NCBI GenBank assembly: GCA_030636885.1
Contig: DAOVVY010000010.1
Span: 1-12,329 of the forward strand
Origin: Candidatus Nanohaloarchaea archaeon
GTDB taxonomy: Archaea > EX4484-52 > GLR71
Reading direction: 5' to 3'
Length of the DNA: 12,329 nucleotides
A program made the translations under genes and the position numbers. Positions 1 through 7,124 of the stretch are shown piece after piece (position 1 is the stretch's first letter; each line of letters begins with the position of its first letter). The notes beneath the pieces were generated by a model, which saw nothing but the letters and a program-made list of their open reading frames with translations, was not told the origin of the DNA and did no database searches.

Positions 1-1
1 A

Positions 2-820
2 GAGATTGAATTTGCGCCCAAAAAGATTGAGACTAAACATATCGATGTCAAGATTGCGACGGCAGGGTCAATCGGTCTTGTGTTACAGGCACTGCTCATC
101 CCTGCGATGCATATCAAGGAAAAGATTGAGATAAACATTACTGGTGGTGCTGTGTTTGGTAAATGGTCTCCACCACTTCTTTACACTAAACATGTGCTTT
201 TCCCTATCCTCTCTAAGATGGGGTATCATGTCGATATGGATATTGAGAGATATGGGTATTATCCTAAAGGTGGATCTGTTGTCAAGGTGGTCGTTAATCC
301 GGTAAAAAAACTGTGTGCGCTTGATCTGTCAAATCGTGGCAAGCTTTTGAAGATATCTGGTGTTGCGCATTCGGCATCATCGTTGAAGAAAGGCAAGGTA
401 TCGGAACGAGAGGCAACTGCAGCTGAAAAATACCTGTCTGATAAGTATGATGTGCCGGTCAAGGTCGATGTCAGATATTCTGAGTGTGATTCTGTCGGTA
501 CTTCAATCGTCTTGTGGGCTGAGTTTGAGAACACTGTCATGGGAAGTGATGCGTTAGGCGATGTCGGTGTCAGGGCTGAAACGGTCGGGCATTCGGCGGC
601 CAAGGCACTTTCAAGGTTCATCGATTCTGGCGCAACAGTCGATGAATATATGGGTGATCAACTGCCGCCTTATCTAGCGTGTGTCAAGGGAATATCTAAA
701 TACACAATGCCTGAGATGTCAAGCCATGCAAAGACAAACATTGATGTTGTCAAGATGTTTCTGGATAAGGATTTTGATATAAGGCAAGAAAAAGATGTTG
801 TGATGATAACTGTCAGATGA
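2..820 (+). CDS. rtcA: RNA 3'-terminal phosphate cyclase RtcA, 5'-truncated by window edge
   Basis: The frame is open from base 2, so the true start lies before the window; 272 residues are visible, and the family is about 340 long, so roughly the first 70-80 are missing. RtcA converts RNA 3'-phosphates to 2',3'-cyclic phosphates through adenylylation of a histidine. Seen: the family motif TAGSIGLVLQALL near the fragment start (bases 62-97), the ERYGYYPKGG motif (about residues 82-91 of the fragment), a DEYMGDQL segment, and SSHAKTN, whose histidine (bases 725-727) lines up with the catalytic adenylylated His of the family. A GTG at base 80 falls inside the TAGSIGLVLQ motif and is not the start. 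No RtcB ligase is visible nearby. Composition is clearly more GC-rich than the genes further right. Identification is firm. Confidence 0.93.
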   Translation, partial: EIEFAPKKIETKHIDVKIATAGSIGLVLQALLIPAMHIKEKIEINITGGAVFGKWSPPLLYTKHVLFPILSKMGYHVDMDIERYGYYPKGGSVVKVVVNPVKKLCALDLSNRGKLLKISGVAHSASSLKKGKVSEREATAAEKYLSDKYDVPVKVDVRYSECDSVGTSIVLWAEFENTVMGSDALGDVGVRAETVGHSAAKALSRFIDSGATVDEYMGDQLPPYLACVKGISKYTMPEMSSHAKTNIDVVKMFLDKDFDIRQEKDVVMITVR

Positions 821-857
821 TGCCGTTGTGTTTTTTATGCTAGTCTATTATAGGTAG

Positions 858-865
858 ATATATAT
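858..865 (+). promoter_or_regulatory. TATA-like box of the 883 membrane-protein gene
   Basis: ATATATAT centred near 861.5. ATG codons at 883 and 889 lie about 22 and 28 bases downstream, the spacing expected for a leaderless archaeal transcript. The box therefore argues against the GTG at 874, which would lie upstream of the predicted transcript start. Confidence 0.45.
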
Positions 866-882
866 TTTTTGATGTGCAATAT

Positions 883-1449
883 ATGGGTATGGCAGTTACT
901 GTTGAAAAGAGTATTGATGATGTGATCTCAAAAGGTTTTGATATATATAGAAAGCAGTTTGTTGCATTTATCCTTGCCGCGCTTGTGGCTGTTATCGGTT
1001 CTATATTCATAATCACGGCAGTGCCATTATTTTTCGGTCTCTATGTGATGGCAATAAAAGTTATCAAGGGCGAGACTGTTGAAGTGTCAGACGTGTTCAA
1101 AGGTTTTGATTATTTTTTAAGAAGCTGGTTGCTGTTTATCTTTTCAGGAGCATTGGTTATATTCGGTCTTGTATTGTTTGTGATTCCAGGCCTTTTCTTG
1201 ATCGTGATGTTCCAGTATGCGGTACCTCTTGCGATCTCTGAAAATCTGGGTTCAATCGATGCATTGAAAAGGAGTTACTCTTTAGCGCGCGCAAATCTGT
1301 GGTTTTCAGTCGGTCTGGGTATTGTGCTCTGGGTAATCAATGCAGTAGGCGGCGCTTTGGGTCCTGCCAGCCTGATAACTATTCCATTTACCTTTGTCTG
1401 TTTCTCTATTGCTGCTTTGAATCTATCAAGATCTGATAAAAAGAGATAA
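883..1449 (+). CDS. multi-pass membrane protein, unknown function (DUF975/GDPD-membrane-domain-like)
   Basis: Integral membrane protein of 188 residues from this start. Hydrophobic stretches fall at about residues 25-55, 81-115 and 139-181, which fits four to six membrane passes. Between them is the segment IPGLFLIVMFQYAVPLAI followed by ENLGSIDALKRSYSLARAN. That pattern (proline-glycine in a helix, then a G-x-x-x-ALKRS amphipathic helix and a W) resembles a widespread archaeal and bacterial membrane family related to DUF975 and the membrane domain of glycerophosphodiester phosphodiesterases; no catalytic domain is attached. Possible starts are GTG 874, ATG 883 and ATG 889. The TATA-like box at 858-865 favours 883 or 889 by leaderless spacing. 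It stands alone, 62 bases after rtcA. Membrane location is well supported; substrate or role cannot be read from the sequence. Confidence 0.8.
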   Translation: MGMAVTVEKSIDDVISKGFDIYRKQFVAFILAALVAVIGSIFIITAVPLFFGLYVMAIKVIKGETVEVSDVFKGFDYFLRSWLLFIFSGALVIFGLVLFVIPGLFLIVMFQYAVPLAISENLGSIDALKRSYSLARANLWFSVGLGIVLWVINAVGGALGPASLITIPFTFVCFSIAALNLSRSDKKR

Positions 1450-1549
1450 TGTGTCTATGTCTCTTTTGCAGTAATATGAATCTCTATATATATAGGGTGA
1501 AGTCTAATTCATGTATAGCTTATATATAGGCATTAATTATAAATCCTAG

Positions 1550-1557
1550 ATATAAAT
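1550..1557 (+). promoter_or_regulatory. TATA-like box of the antiporter gene
   Basis: ATATAAAT centred about 27 bases before the TTG at 1581. The 131-base gap upstream of this gene also holds other TATA-rich stretches (near 1483-1495 and 1519-1528), so the exact promoter is uncertain. Confidence 0.45.
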
Positions 1558-1580
1558 GATAAAATTGATCTGGTGTTCTT

Positions 1581-3377
1581 TTGATAGACAATCTGCTTTT
1601 TGATATTGCTTTTGCAATAATTGCCGGAACTATGGTCGCGTACATCATGAAGATGCTTAAGCAACCGCTTATTCTTGGATATATAATTGCAGGTATGATT
1701 ATTGGACCGTTGGGTTTTGGGTGGATTGCAAATAGTGAAACTGTCATGCTTCTTTCTGAGTTAGGTGTGGCTTTCCTGCTATTTATAATCGGGATGGAAC
1801 TTGATTTTAGGAGGCTTGCAAATGTCGGGGCGTTTGTGACCTATGGTGGACTTTTTCAAGTGATCACTACATTTTTGCTTGCATATTTCTTGTCACTTGC
1901 ATTAGGGTTCAGTGCGGTGACATCGCTTTATATGGGACTTATACTTACTTTCAGCAGTACGATGATTGTGATAAAACTTTTGTCTGACAATGGTAAAATT
2001 GATACTCTTCCGGGACGGATGATGCTTGGTATTTTAATTGTTCAAGATATTGTGGTCATACTTGCATTGTCCATTGTTGTCAGCATGACGGCAGGTAGTG
2101 ATATCTCGTCACTTATATTTACATTGTTTAATGGATTTGGGCTTGTTGCATTAGCTTTAGTCTTTAAGAAAGTAATAAGTCCTTCTATATTGAAGTTTGC
2201 ATCATCCTCTCCTGAATTACTTTTTATGACAGCCATATCTGTCTGCTTTACATTTGTTGGTGTTGCAAGTTATGTTGGCTTTCCTATTGCAATTGGTGCA
2301 TTTTTGGCAGGCATAAGTCTTACTGCGTATCCTTATGATCTTGAGATAGCGGGTCGAGTCAGTTCTCTTCGTGATTTTTTTGCAACATTATTTTTTGTAT
2401 CTCTCGGTCTTCAGATAGTTTCTTTTAATTTTGTTGAATATTTGGCACCACTTATTATGTTTACGGCTTTTGTGTTGTTCATAAAACCACTCATTGTTCT
2501 TATAATAGGTAAAGCATTTGGTTATGAGCTTCGTACATCATTTATTGCGGCACTGGGTCTTGCGCAGATAAGTGAGTTTTCATTAATAATTGTGACTATT
2601 GGTGTTACAAGTGGGCTTATCCCTGTTGAAATTTTTTCAATTACTGCGATATTGGCCATAATTACTATGACTTCAACAGGATATTACATAAAATATTCTG
2701 ATAAGATTTATGATATGTTTTCTCGTTATCTTTTGATATTTGAGTTTTTTGATCAGTTTTCAAAAAATAAAAAATTAGATAAAGAACAAAAAGTTATGCG
2801 TCACAAGAATCATATTGTTCTTGTTGGTTGTCATCTTTTGGGCGAAGGGATTTTGTCTGAACTTAAGCAAATGAAACGACAAGTTATTATTTTAGATTAT
2901 AACCCTGAAATAATAAAGAGACTTCTTGATGATGAGATGGTTGCGTATTATGGTGATGTTAGGCACAGAGAAGTTTTAGAAAAACTTGATATTGATAATG
3001 CGAGTCTTGTGATATCTACAATCCCTGACCGTGAAGATAATATGTTTTTGTTAAATGAGGTTAAGAAAAGAAATCCTAAATGTATTGTATTTGTGACTGC
3101 AAATAATATTGAGGATGCTCTTGTGTCTTATGATAATGGCGTGGATTATGTCATATTACCCAAATTGCTCGGTTCTGAGAGAGTTAATGAACACATTGAT
3201 GATATACTTACTAATCCTGATGGGATTCAAAGGTATATTGCGCGGTTGCGAAAGAAATATATACTTACTCTTGAGACTCAGCTTGAGCGGAAGATACTTA
3301 ATGAATATGAACCTAGATATCTTAAGCATTTACAGAAAAAGTTTAATCTTGGCATTTTAAATGATAAAACTAAATGA
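1581..3377 (+). CDS. KefB-like CPA2 cation/proton antiporter with RCK (TrkA-N) domain
   Basis: 598-residue monovalent cation/proton antiporter. The membrane domain (about 1-375) shows CPA2 landmarks: FLLFIIGMELDF at 65-76, TFSSTMIVIKLL at 123-134, GRMMLGILIVQDIVVI at 145-160 and GLAQISEFSLI at 326-336. A linker leads to a cytosolic RCK domain (about 411-530), whose LVGCHLLGEGI replaces the usual GxGxxG nucleotide loop and whose acidic D439 ends the second strand. A basic, helical tail of about 60 residues follows. No separate TrkA-C domain is obvious. The start is TTG: an in-frame stop at 1566 leaves no upstream choice, the next in-frame ATG would cut into the first membrane helix, and a TATA-like box lies at leaderless distance. 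The RCK domain probably gates transport in response to a nucleotide or ion. Transported ion unknown (K+ or Na+). Confidence 0.92.
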   Translation: MIDNLLFDIAFAIIAGTMVAYIMKMLKQPLILGYIIAGMIIGPLGFGWIANSETVMLLSELGVAFLLFIIGMELDFRRLANVGAFVTYGGLFQVITTFLLAYFLSLALGFSAVTSLYMGLILTFSSTMIVIKLLSDNGKIDTLPGRMMLGILIVQDIVVILALSIVVSMTAGSDISSLIFTLFNGFGLVALALVFKKVISPSILKFASSSPELLFMTAISVCFTFVGVASYVGFPIAIGAFLAGISLTAYPYDLEIAGRVSSLRDFFATLFFVSLGLQIVSFNFVEYLAPLIMFTAFVLFIKPLIVLIIGKAFGYELRTSFIAALGLAQISEFSLIIVTIGVTSGLIPVEIFSITAILAIITMTSTGYYIKYSDKIYDMFSRYLLIFEFFDQFSKNKKLDKEQKVMRHKNHIVLVGCHLLGEGILSELKQMKRQVIILDYNPEIIKRLLDDEMVAYYGDVRHREVLEKLDIDNASLVISTIPDREDNMFLLNEVKKRNPKCIVFVTANNIEDALVSYDNGVDYVILPKLLGSERVNEHIDDILTNPDGIQRYIARLRKKYILTLETQLERKILNEYEPRYLKHLQKKFNLGILNDKTK

Positions 3378-3427
3378 TTTATGTTAATTATGGGCAAAAT
3401 TATAAAGGTTATGAAGTGTTATAGTAA

Positions 3428-3435
3428 TTATATAT
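3428..3435 (+). promoter_or_regulatory. TATA-like box of the 3455 gene
   Basis: TTATATAT centred about 24 bases before the ATG at 3455; leaderless spacing, and no Shine-Dalgarno-like sequence just before the ATG. Confidence 0.5.
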
Positions 3436-3454
3436 CTATGGTTGTGGGTCTATT

Positions 3455-3916
3455 ATGTTTTCAAAAAATAAAGTTGATAGTGAAAAAAAGGAATTAATGG
3501 CATTAAGTGATAAGATAAATACAATTGATGTTGATGTTTCGGATCTTAAAAATACAGTTTCTCGTTTTGATGGAGAGATTACACAGTCTGTGAGTATCTT
3601 GAATGAGGAAATTAAAAATATTAAAAGTGTGCTTGAATTACTTAAAACTAAATCTGATGACTTTGATGGTGCGATACGTGCAACTATAAAATCTGAATCT
3701 GATGAGGTTTCTAAAATTCGTGTAACTAATGGTTCTGTGTCTGAATTTAGGGATGAGCTTGAAAAATTATCTGAAGTCATAACTGTTATGCAGAGAGAGA
3801 TATCGAGATTGGATAAAAAAGAAGTTACAATTCAGTATGATTCGGAATTAGCTAGTTTGAAAGAGGATTTTGAAAAGTTTAAAAAAATTGCATTGACTGT
3901 TGATGATAAGATTTAA
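3455..3916 (+). CDS. small acidic/basic coiled-coil protein, unknown function
   Basis: 153 residues, almost entirely charged and heptad-patterned, with no signal peptide, membrane segment, cysteine or catalytic motif. Probable coiled coils cover about residues 15-65 (for example INTIDVDVSDLKNTVSRFDG), 94-121 and 129-147, broken near 66-92 and by the KKEVTIQYDS stretch. Such proteins usually scaffold or oligomerise. It has its own promoter and sits between an antiporter gene and a GTPase gene with 77 and 74 bases on either side, so context gives no function. It recalls in style, though not in recognisable sequence, the N-terminal half of the protein at 8917. Coding status is supported by the ATG with well-placed TATA box and the consistent amphipathic pattern. 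I do not recognise a family. Confidence 0.75.
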   Translation: MFSKNKVDSEKKELMALSDKINTIDVDVSDLKNTVSRFDGEITQSVSILNEEIKNIKSVLELLKTKSDDFDGAIRATIKSESDEVSKIRVTNGSVSEFRDELEKLSEVITVMQREISRLDKKEVTIQYDSELASLKEDFEKFKKIALTVDDKI

Positions 3917-3917
3917 T

Positions 3918-3934
3918 TGTATTTTTGGTTTTTA
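3918..3934 (+). terminator. T-rich tract after the coiled-coil gene
   Basis: Two T5 runs within the 17 bases following the stop codon. Archaeal RNA polymerase commonly terminates at such T-rich stretches without a hairpin. Confidence 0.3.
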
Positions 3935-3966
3935 ATCTGTCATTAAGTAATCCACTTCTTTAAAAA

Positions 3967-3974
3967 GATATATT
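3967..3974 (+). promoter_or_regulatory. TATA-like box of the nog1-like gene
   Basis: GATATATT, preceded by an A-run, about 21 bases before the ATG at 3991; at the short end of leaderless spacing. Confidence 0.4.
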
Positions 3975-3990
3975 GTCATAAGTATAACTT

Positions 3991-4998
3991 ATGGAAGATC
4001 AGATAGATTTTCGAAGGATGCCCGTTATACACCCATACCGTCAAATACTTGATAAGGCGTATAGTGAGGCAAGTAATGCAAGCAAGACAGTCTCGGCTGA
4101 AAATAAGTTATTGGAAATAAGGATTAAGGAACTTAAACGGGTTGAGACTGCGGTTGAAATTATTTGTAATTATCTTAATAATATTGTTGAGAAAACACCA
4201 CATGTAAATCTTATGCCTCAATATTATACTGAAATTGTTTCTATTGCGATTGACAAAGAACAGTTTAAGAAGTCATTGGGTGCTGTTCGTTGGGCTGCTG
4301 AAAAGTCAAAAGAATTAAGTACTACTTATAAAAAGAAGCTTAAAGGTGCACAGGCACGAGACCTAGGACGAATAAGATCTGAGTATTATGGGCGTCAGTC
4401 ATCTGTGCTTCATCAGATACGGCGTGATTTTATATTTTTAGAAGAATGTCGTGCACGATTGAAAAATTTACCAAAATTCAAGGAAATGAAAACTGTTGTC
4501 ATTGCTGGATTTCCTAATGTAGGTAAATCTTCTATGCTTAAGACTTTAACAGGTGCTGAACCTAACATACAGCCATATCCATTTACAACTAAACATGTGA
4601 GGGTTGGGTATATTGAGAAATATGTTCAGCTTGTGGATACTCCCGGACTTTTAGATAGAAGTCTTGATAAACGAAATGATATTGAGCTTCAGGCGGTTTT
4701 AGCACTTAGGCATTTGTCTGATATGATACTTTTTGTATTTGATGCATCTGAAACTTGTGGGTATAAGATGACTGAACAGGTATCTCTTTACAAAGAGATG
4801 AAGAAGAGTTTTGAGGTACCTTTTATAGTCTGTTTCAATAAATGTGATTTAATTTCTGGAAAAGATTTAGAGCAGTATACTAAAAAAATGGGTACTAATG
4901 TGTATAAAATCTCGGCTTTAAAAAATAATGGTTTTGATAAGTTAAGGGAATTTCTTTTAGTTGATGCATTGCCTTCAAAGAAAAAGTTTTATAAATGA
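3991..4998 (+). CDS. Nog1-family GTPase (large ribosomal subunit assembly)
   Basis: 335-residue Obg-class GTPase in the archaeal Nog1 group, expected to act in 50S subunit assembly. The N-terminal helical domain (1-165) begins with the Nog1-type FRRMPVIHPYRQILDKA. G-domain motifs in order: G1 GFPNVGKSS (173-181), G2 threonines in YPFTTKHV (196-203), G3 DTPG (216-219), G4 NKCD (283-286), G5 ISAL (307-310). The segment around 193-219 (IQPYPFTTK then VQLVDTPGLLDR) is typical of Nog1 and Obg relatives. The protein ends 25 residues after G5, so the long eukaryotic Nog1 C-terminal extension is absent, as usual in archaea. All nucleotide-binding residues look intact. ATG start matches the TATA spacing. 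Family assignment is firm; precise role is from family knowledge. Confidence 0.92.
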   Translation: MEDQIDFRRMPVIHPYRQILDKAYSEASNASKTVSAENKLLEIRIKELKRVETAVEIICNYLNNIVEKTPHVNLMPQYYTEIVSIAIDKEQFKKSLGAVRWAAEKSKELSTTYKKKLKGAQARDLGRIRSEYYGRQSSVLHQIRRDFIFLEECRARLKNLPKFKEMKTVVIAGFPNVGKSSMLKTLTGAEPNIQPYPFTTKHVRVGYIEKYVQLVDTPGLLDRSLDKRNDIELQAVLALRHLSDMILFVFDASETCGYKMTEQVSLYKEMKKSFEVPFIVCFNKCDLISGKDLEQYTKKMGTNVYKISALKNNGFDKLREFLLVDALPSKKKFYK

Positions 4999-5058
4999 TA
5001 TTGTTGTGGTCTCATACACAATTAATATAAATGACTTATACCTAATTAGTATGAGGAT

Positions 5059-6315
5059 GTGTTAATTTTGGAAATTATGTATCAACTTGTAATTTTAGTG
5101 GTACTCATTGCTTTGTCTGCGTTTTTTTCTGCATCAGAGATTGCACTTTTGTCGCTTGGAAGGATAACGCGGCATAAGATGGTTAAAGATAAAGTTAAGA
5201 ATTCAAAATTGATTGCAAAACTTCTTGATGATCCTAACAGGCTGTTAATTACTATTTTGATTGGTAATAATCTGGTTAATGTTTCAGCATCTGCTCTTGC
5301 AACATCTATTGGTATATTTCTTTTTGGATCATTAGGTATTGGTATTGCTGTTGGTGTGATGACATTTTTTATACTTCTTTTTGGGGAAATATTACCTAAA
5401 AGTTATGCAGTCCATAATAAGGAAAAGTTTTCTATATTTGTGGCTAAACCTATTTATTTTTTACAAAGGTTTCAGTCACCGCTCATACGTCTTATGTCGG
5501 GTATAATAAACAAGTTTATGAATTATTATGGGTTGACTGATAAAGATACAACTCTTGTGACAGAAGAGGAGGTCATGTCTGCTGTAACTATTGGAACTGA
5601 AGATGGTGAAATTGATCCTGAAGAAAAAGAATTGATACATAATGTTTTTGAATTTGATGATACTGATGTAAAAGATGTCATGATTCCTAGAATTAATATG
5701 TGTTGTATTGAAAAATCAAGTAGTCTTTTTGAAGTGCTTAAGTTTATTGAAAAGACTAGTTTTTCAAGGATACCTGTTTATGAGGAAGTGCAGGATAAGA
5801 TTATTGGTATATTGTATTCAAAAGATTTGTTGAAGTATGTTGGGAAAAATGTAGATAGTTTCTCTCTTAAAAAAATAGTAAGGTCTGCTATTTTTGTACC
5901 TGGGACAAAAAAGATTGATGAGTTGTTGAAAGAGTTTAAAGCTGAAAAAGTACATATTGCGATGGTCGTTGATGAATATGGGGGTATTGCAGGGCTTGTT
6001 ACATTAGAAGATCTTTTAGAAGAGCTTGTCGGTGAGATTTATGATGAGACTGATGTATCAAAAAATATGATTCGCAAGAGTGGAAGGAAAACATTTATTG
6101 TTGATGGCGAATCTGAAATTGATGATGTTGAACGTGTGTTAAAAGTTAAGTTCTTAACTGGGGATTCTGATTATGATACTATAAGTGGGTTTGTTCTGGA
6201 TAAACTTGGCAGGGTTCCTGTAGAGGGGGATATTTTAGAACTTAAGACAATCTCTATATCTGTTGAGAAAATGGATAGGCAGAAGATAATATCCCTTAAG
6301 GTTGTGAAAAAATAA
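5059..6315 (+). CDS. CorC/HlyC-type membrane protein: DUF21 + CBS pair + CorC_HlyC domain
   Basis: 418-residue membrane protein of the CNNM/CorC group, linked in other organisms to Mg2+ (or Co2+) efflux; older annotations call these hemolysins. The DUF21 membrane domain (about 5-150) holds SASEIAL (24-30), ILIGNNLVN (66-74) and LFGEILPKSYAV (107-118). A CBS pair follows (about 203-330), with DVMIPR at 206-211, FSRIPVY at 235-241 and VVDEYGGIAGLVTLEDLLEE at 303-322. The last 80 residues form the transporter-associated CorC_HlyC domain, with FIVDG at 346-350 and a short hydrophobic GFVLDKLGRVP at 377-387. Starts GTG 5059, TTG 5068 and ATG 5077 are all possible. GAGG at 5054-5057 gives the TTG ordinary ribosome-site spacing, so 5068 is a real alternative. 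Domain content is certain; the ion is not. Confidence 0.93.
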   Translation: MLILEIMYQLVILVVLIALSAFFSASEIALLSLGRITRHKMVKDKVKNSKLIAKLLDDPNRLLITILIGNNLVNVSASALATSIGIFLFGSLGIGIAVGVMTFFILLFGEILPKSYAVHNKEKFSIFVAKPIYFLQRFQSPLIRLMSGIINKFMNYYGLTDKDTTLVTEEEVMSAVTIGTEDGEIDPEEKELIHNVFEFDDTDVKDVMIPRINMCCIEKSSSLFEVLKFIEKTSFSRIPVYEEVQDKIIGILYSKDLLKYVGKNVDSFSLKKIVRSAIFVPGTKKIDELLKEFKAEKVHIAMVVDEYGGIAGLVTLEDLLEELVGEIYDETDVSKNMIRKSGRKTFIVDGESEIDDVERVLKVKFLTGDSDYDTISGFVLDKLGRVPVEGDILELKTISISVEKMDRQKIISLKVVKK

Positions 6316-6337
6316 GAGTAAATTATATCTGTATATA

Positions 6338-6478
6338 TTATCTTTTTTTAATCTCATCAGAACTCCAGATACTTTTACATTCTGGGCAGATGTAACCACC
6401 GTACATTTTTATATGGCTCATATATTTCATATCAAATGATCCACATTTTGGACACAGGGGTGTATTTTCTTTTTGCAT
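6338..6478 (-). CDS. 46-residue zinc-ribbon protein, unknown function
   Basis: A small gene on the minus strand, read from ATG at 6478 to TAA at 6338. The peptide starts MQKENTPLCPKCGSFDMKYM and contains a second knuckle YICPECKSIW. The C-P-x-C...C-P-x-C pair (Cys 9, 12, 31 and 34) is a classic rubredoxin-type zinc ribbon, and the residues after each knuckle (GS, then aromatic-containing KSIW) are typical of stand-alone archaeal zinc-ribbon proteins. A lysine-rich tail ends the protein. It converges with the CorC-like gene, with 22 bases between stops. A weak AT-rich box (AAATAAAAA in minus-strand reading, about 24-32 bases upstream of the ATG) could be its promoter. Likely role is nucleic-acid or protein binding; nothing more specific can be said. 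Four spaced cysteines in a gene-sized frame make chance unlikely. Confidence 0.72.
   Translation of the reverse strand: MQKENTPLCPKCGSFDMKYMSHIKMYGGYICPECKSIWSSDEIKKR
6343..6349 (+). terminator. T7 run, possible terminator of the CorC-like gene
   Basis: Seven consecutive T about 28 bases after the stop at 6315. It overlaps the Lys-Lys codons at the 3' end of the convergent zinc-ribbon gene, so it may be only coding sequence. Confidence 0.25.
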
Positions 6479-6658
6479 AAATGTTTTATTGTAACTGTAT
6501 GTTTTTATTTGTTTTGTATTTGTTGGTGGATATTGTTCAAATCTGATTATTTTTTTTGAGTTCTTATTTATTTTGTATTTTTGTATTTTCTATTTTATTT
6601 TTTTGTGTTTAGGGGTGTGTGCATTCATCCGGGTATTTATTTGACTTTGATTTATTGG

Positions 6659-6693
6659 TTGTATAGTTGTATCGTTTGTATAGTTTGTATAAT
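6659..6693 (+). repeat. short tandem repeat, unit TTGTATAGT, about four copies
   Basis: Four consecutive units read TTGTATAG, TTGTATCGT, TTGTATAGT and TTGTATAAT; the first is one base shorter. It lies in non-coding sequence. Replication slippage is the simplest origin; a multi-site protein-binding array is possible. Confidence 0.6.
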
Positions 6694-6924
6694 TTGATGT
6701 AAAATGTTTTTATTGTCGGGTGTTAATGCTTGAGTTTTATTTATTTTATTTTTATTTTGGTGGATTTGGATTTTTAAAGGGGTTAAATTTCGTATTTAGG
6801 GGGTTATTGATTGTGTTTTTTTAGTATCTGTTTGTATGTCTTGTGTTTTTAGGATAGAGGTATCTAAAATTAGATTGGTTTTTTGGATTTTTATTCAGAG
6901 ATTATGTGATTATTTAAACTATAT

Positions 6925-6942
6925 ATAGTAGTTATGTACTAT
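6925..6942. promoter_or_regulatory. palindrome ATAGTA-N6-TACTAT, possible operator (copy 1)
   Basis: Six-base inverted half-sites separated by GTTATG. The inner five bases of each half-site recur with the same spacer length at 7050-7065, upstream of the 7125 gene. Spacing of one helical turn between half-sites suits a dimeric regulator. AT-rich context makes chance a real alternative. Confidence 0.3.
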
Positions 6943-7049
6943 TACTTGTGTACACTAAAATTGTTTATATTTTACAAAACCAACGATTTTTTGCTGACGG
7001 CTTAAACGGGGTATATTTTATTGGCCATTGTATGAAAAGGGTGTGTGTG

Positions 7050-7065
7050 TAGTATATTTGTACTA
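7050..7065. promoter_or_regulatory. palindrome TAGTA-N6-TACTA, possible operator (copy 2)
   Basis: Same half-sites and spacer length as the copy at 6925-6942, here with spacer TATTTG, ending 59 bases before the ATG at 7125. It overlaps TATA-like sequence (TACTATAT), where a bound regulator would block transcription. Confidence 0.3.
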
Positions 7066-7124
7066 TATGCTATCGTTGTGGTTTTTGTGTTAATTTATGT
7101 GTGAAATTGTATTTGTGAGCGATT

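Larger units (their letters stand above)
6479..7124. other. 646-base gene-poor, T/G-skewed intergenic region
   Basis: No frame on either strand gives a convincing protein. The plus strand is dominated by T and G with very little C, especially 6480-6620 and 6720-6850. Within it are a 9-base tandem repeat (6659-6693), two TAGTA-N6-TACTA palindromes (6925-6942 and 7050-7065) and a less AT-rich block around 6980-7012. No tRNA, rRNA or CRISPR pattern is visible. An unrecognised small RNA, a regulatory region for the 7125 gene or a decayed gene are all possible. Confidence 0.6.

Noticed and set aside
259..621. 120-residue open frame antisense to rtcA
   Set aside because: It lies wholly inside a strongly conserved RtcA coding region, and has no motif or promoter.
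3109..3360. 83-residue frame overlapping the antiporter C-terminus
   Set aside because: An alternative frame inside the RCK domain and tail; no motif or start signal.
6535..6543. GTTCAAATC, resembling a tRNA T-loop
   Set aside because: The flanking bases do not form a 5-bp T stem, and no acceptor, D or anticodon arms can be drawn around it.
6934..7005. 23-codon open frame starting ATG TAC TAT
   Set aside because: Too short and without motif, ribosome site or conserved pattern; expected by chance in this region.
6479..7124. possible CRISPR array or replication origin in the long gap
   Set aside because: The only repeat has a 9-base unit with no spacers, and no origin-binding motifs or nearby cdc6/orc gene are visible.
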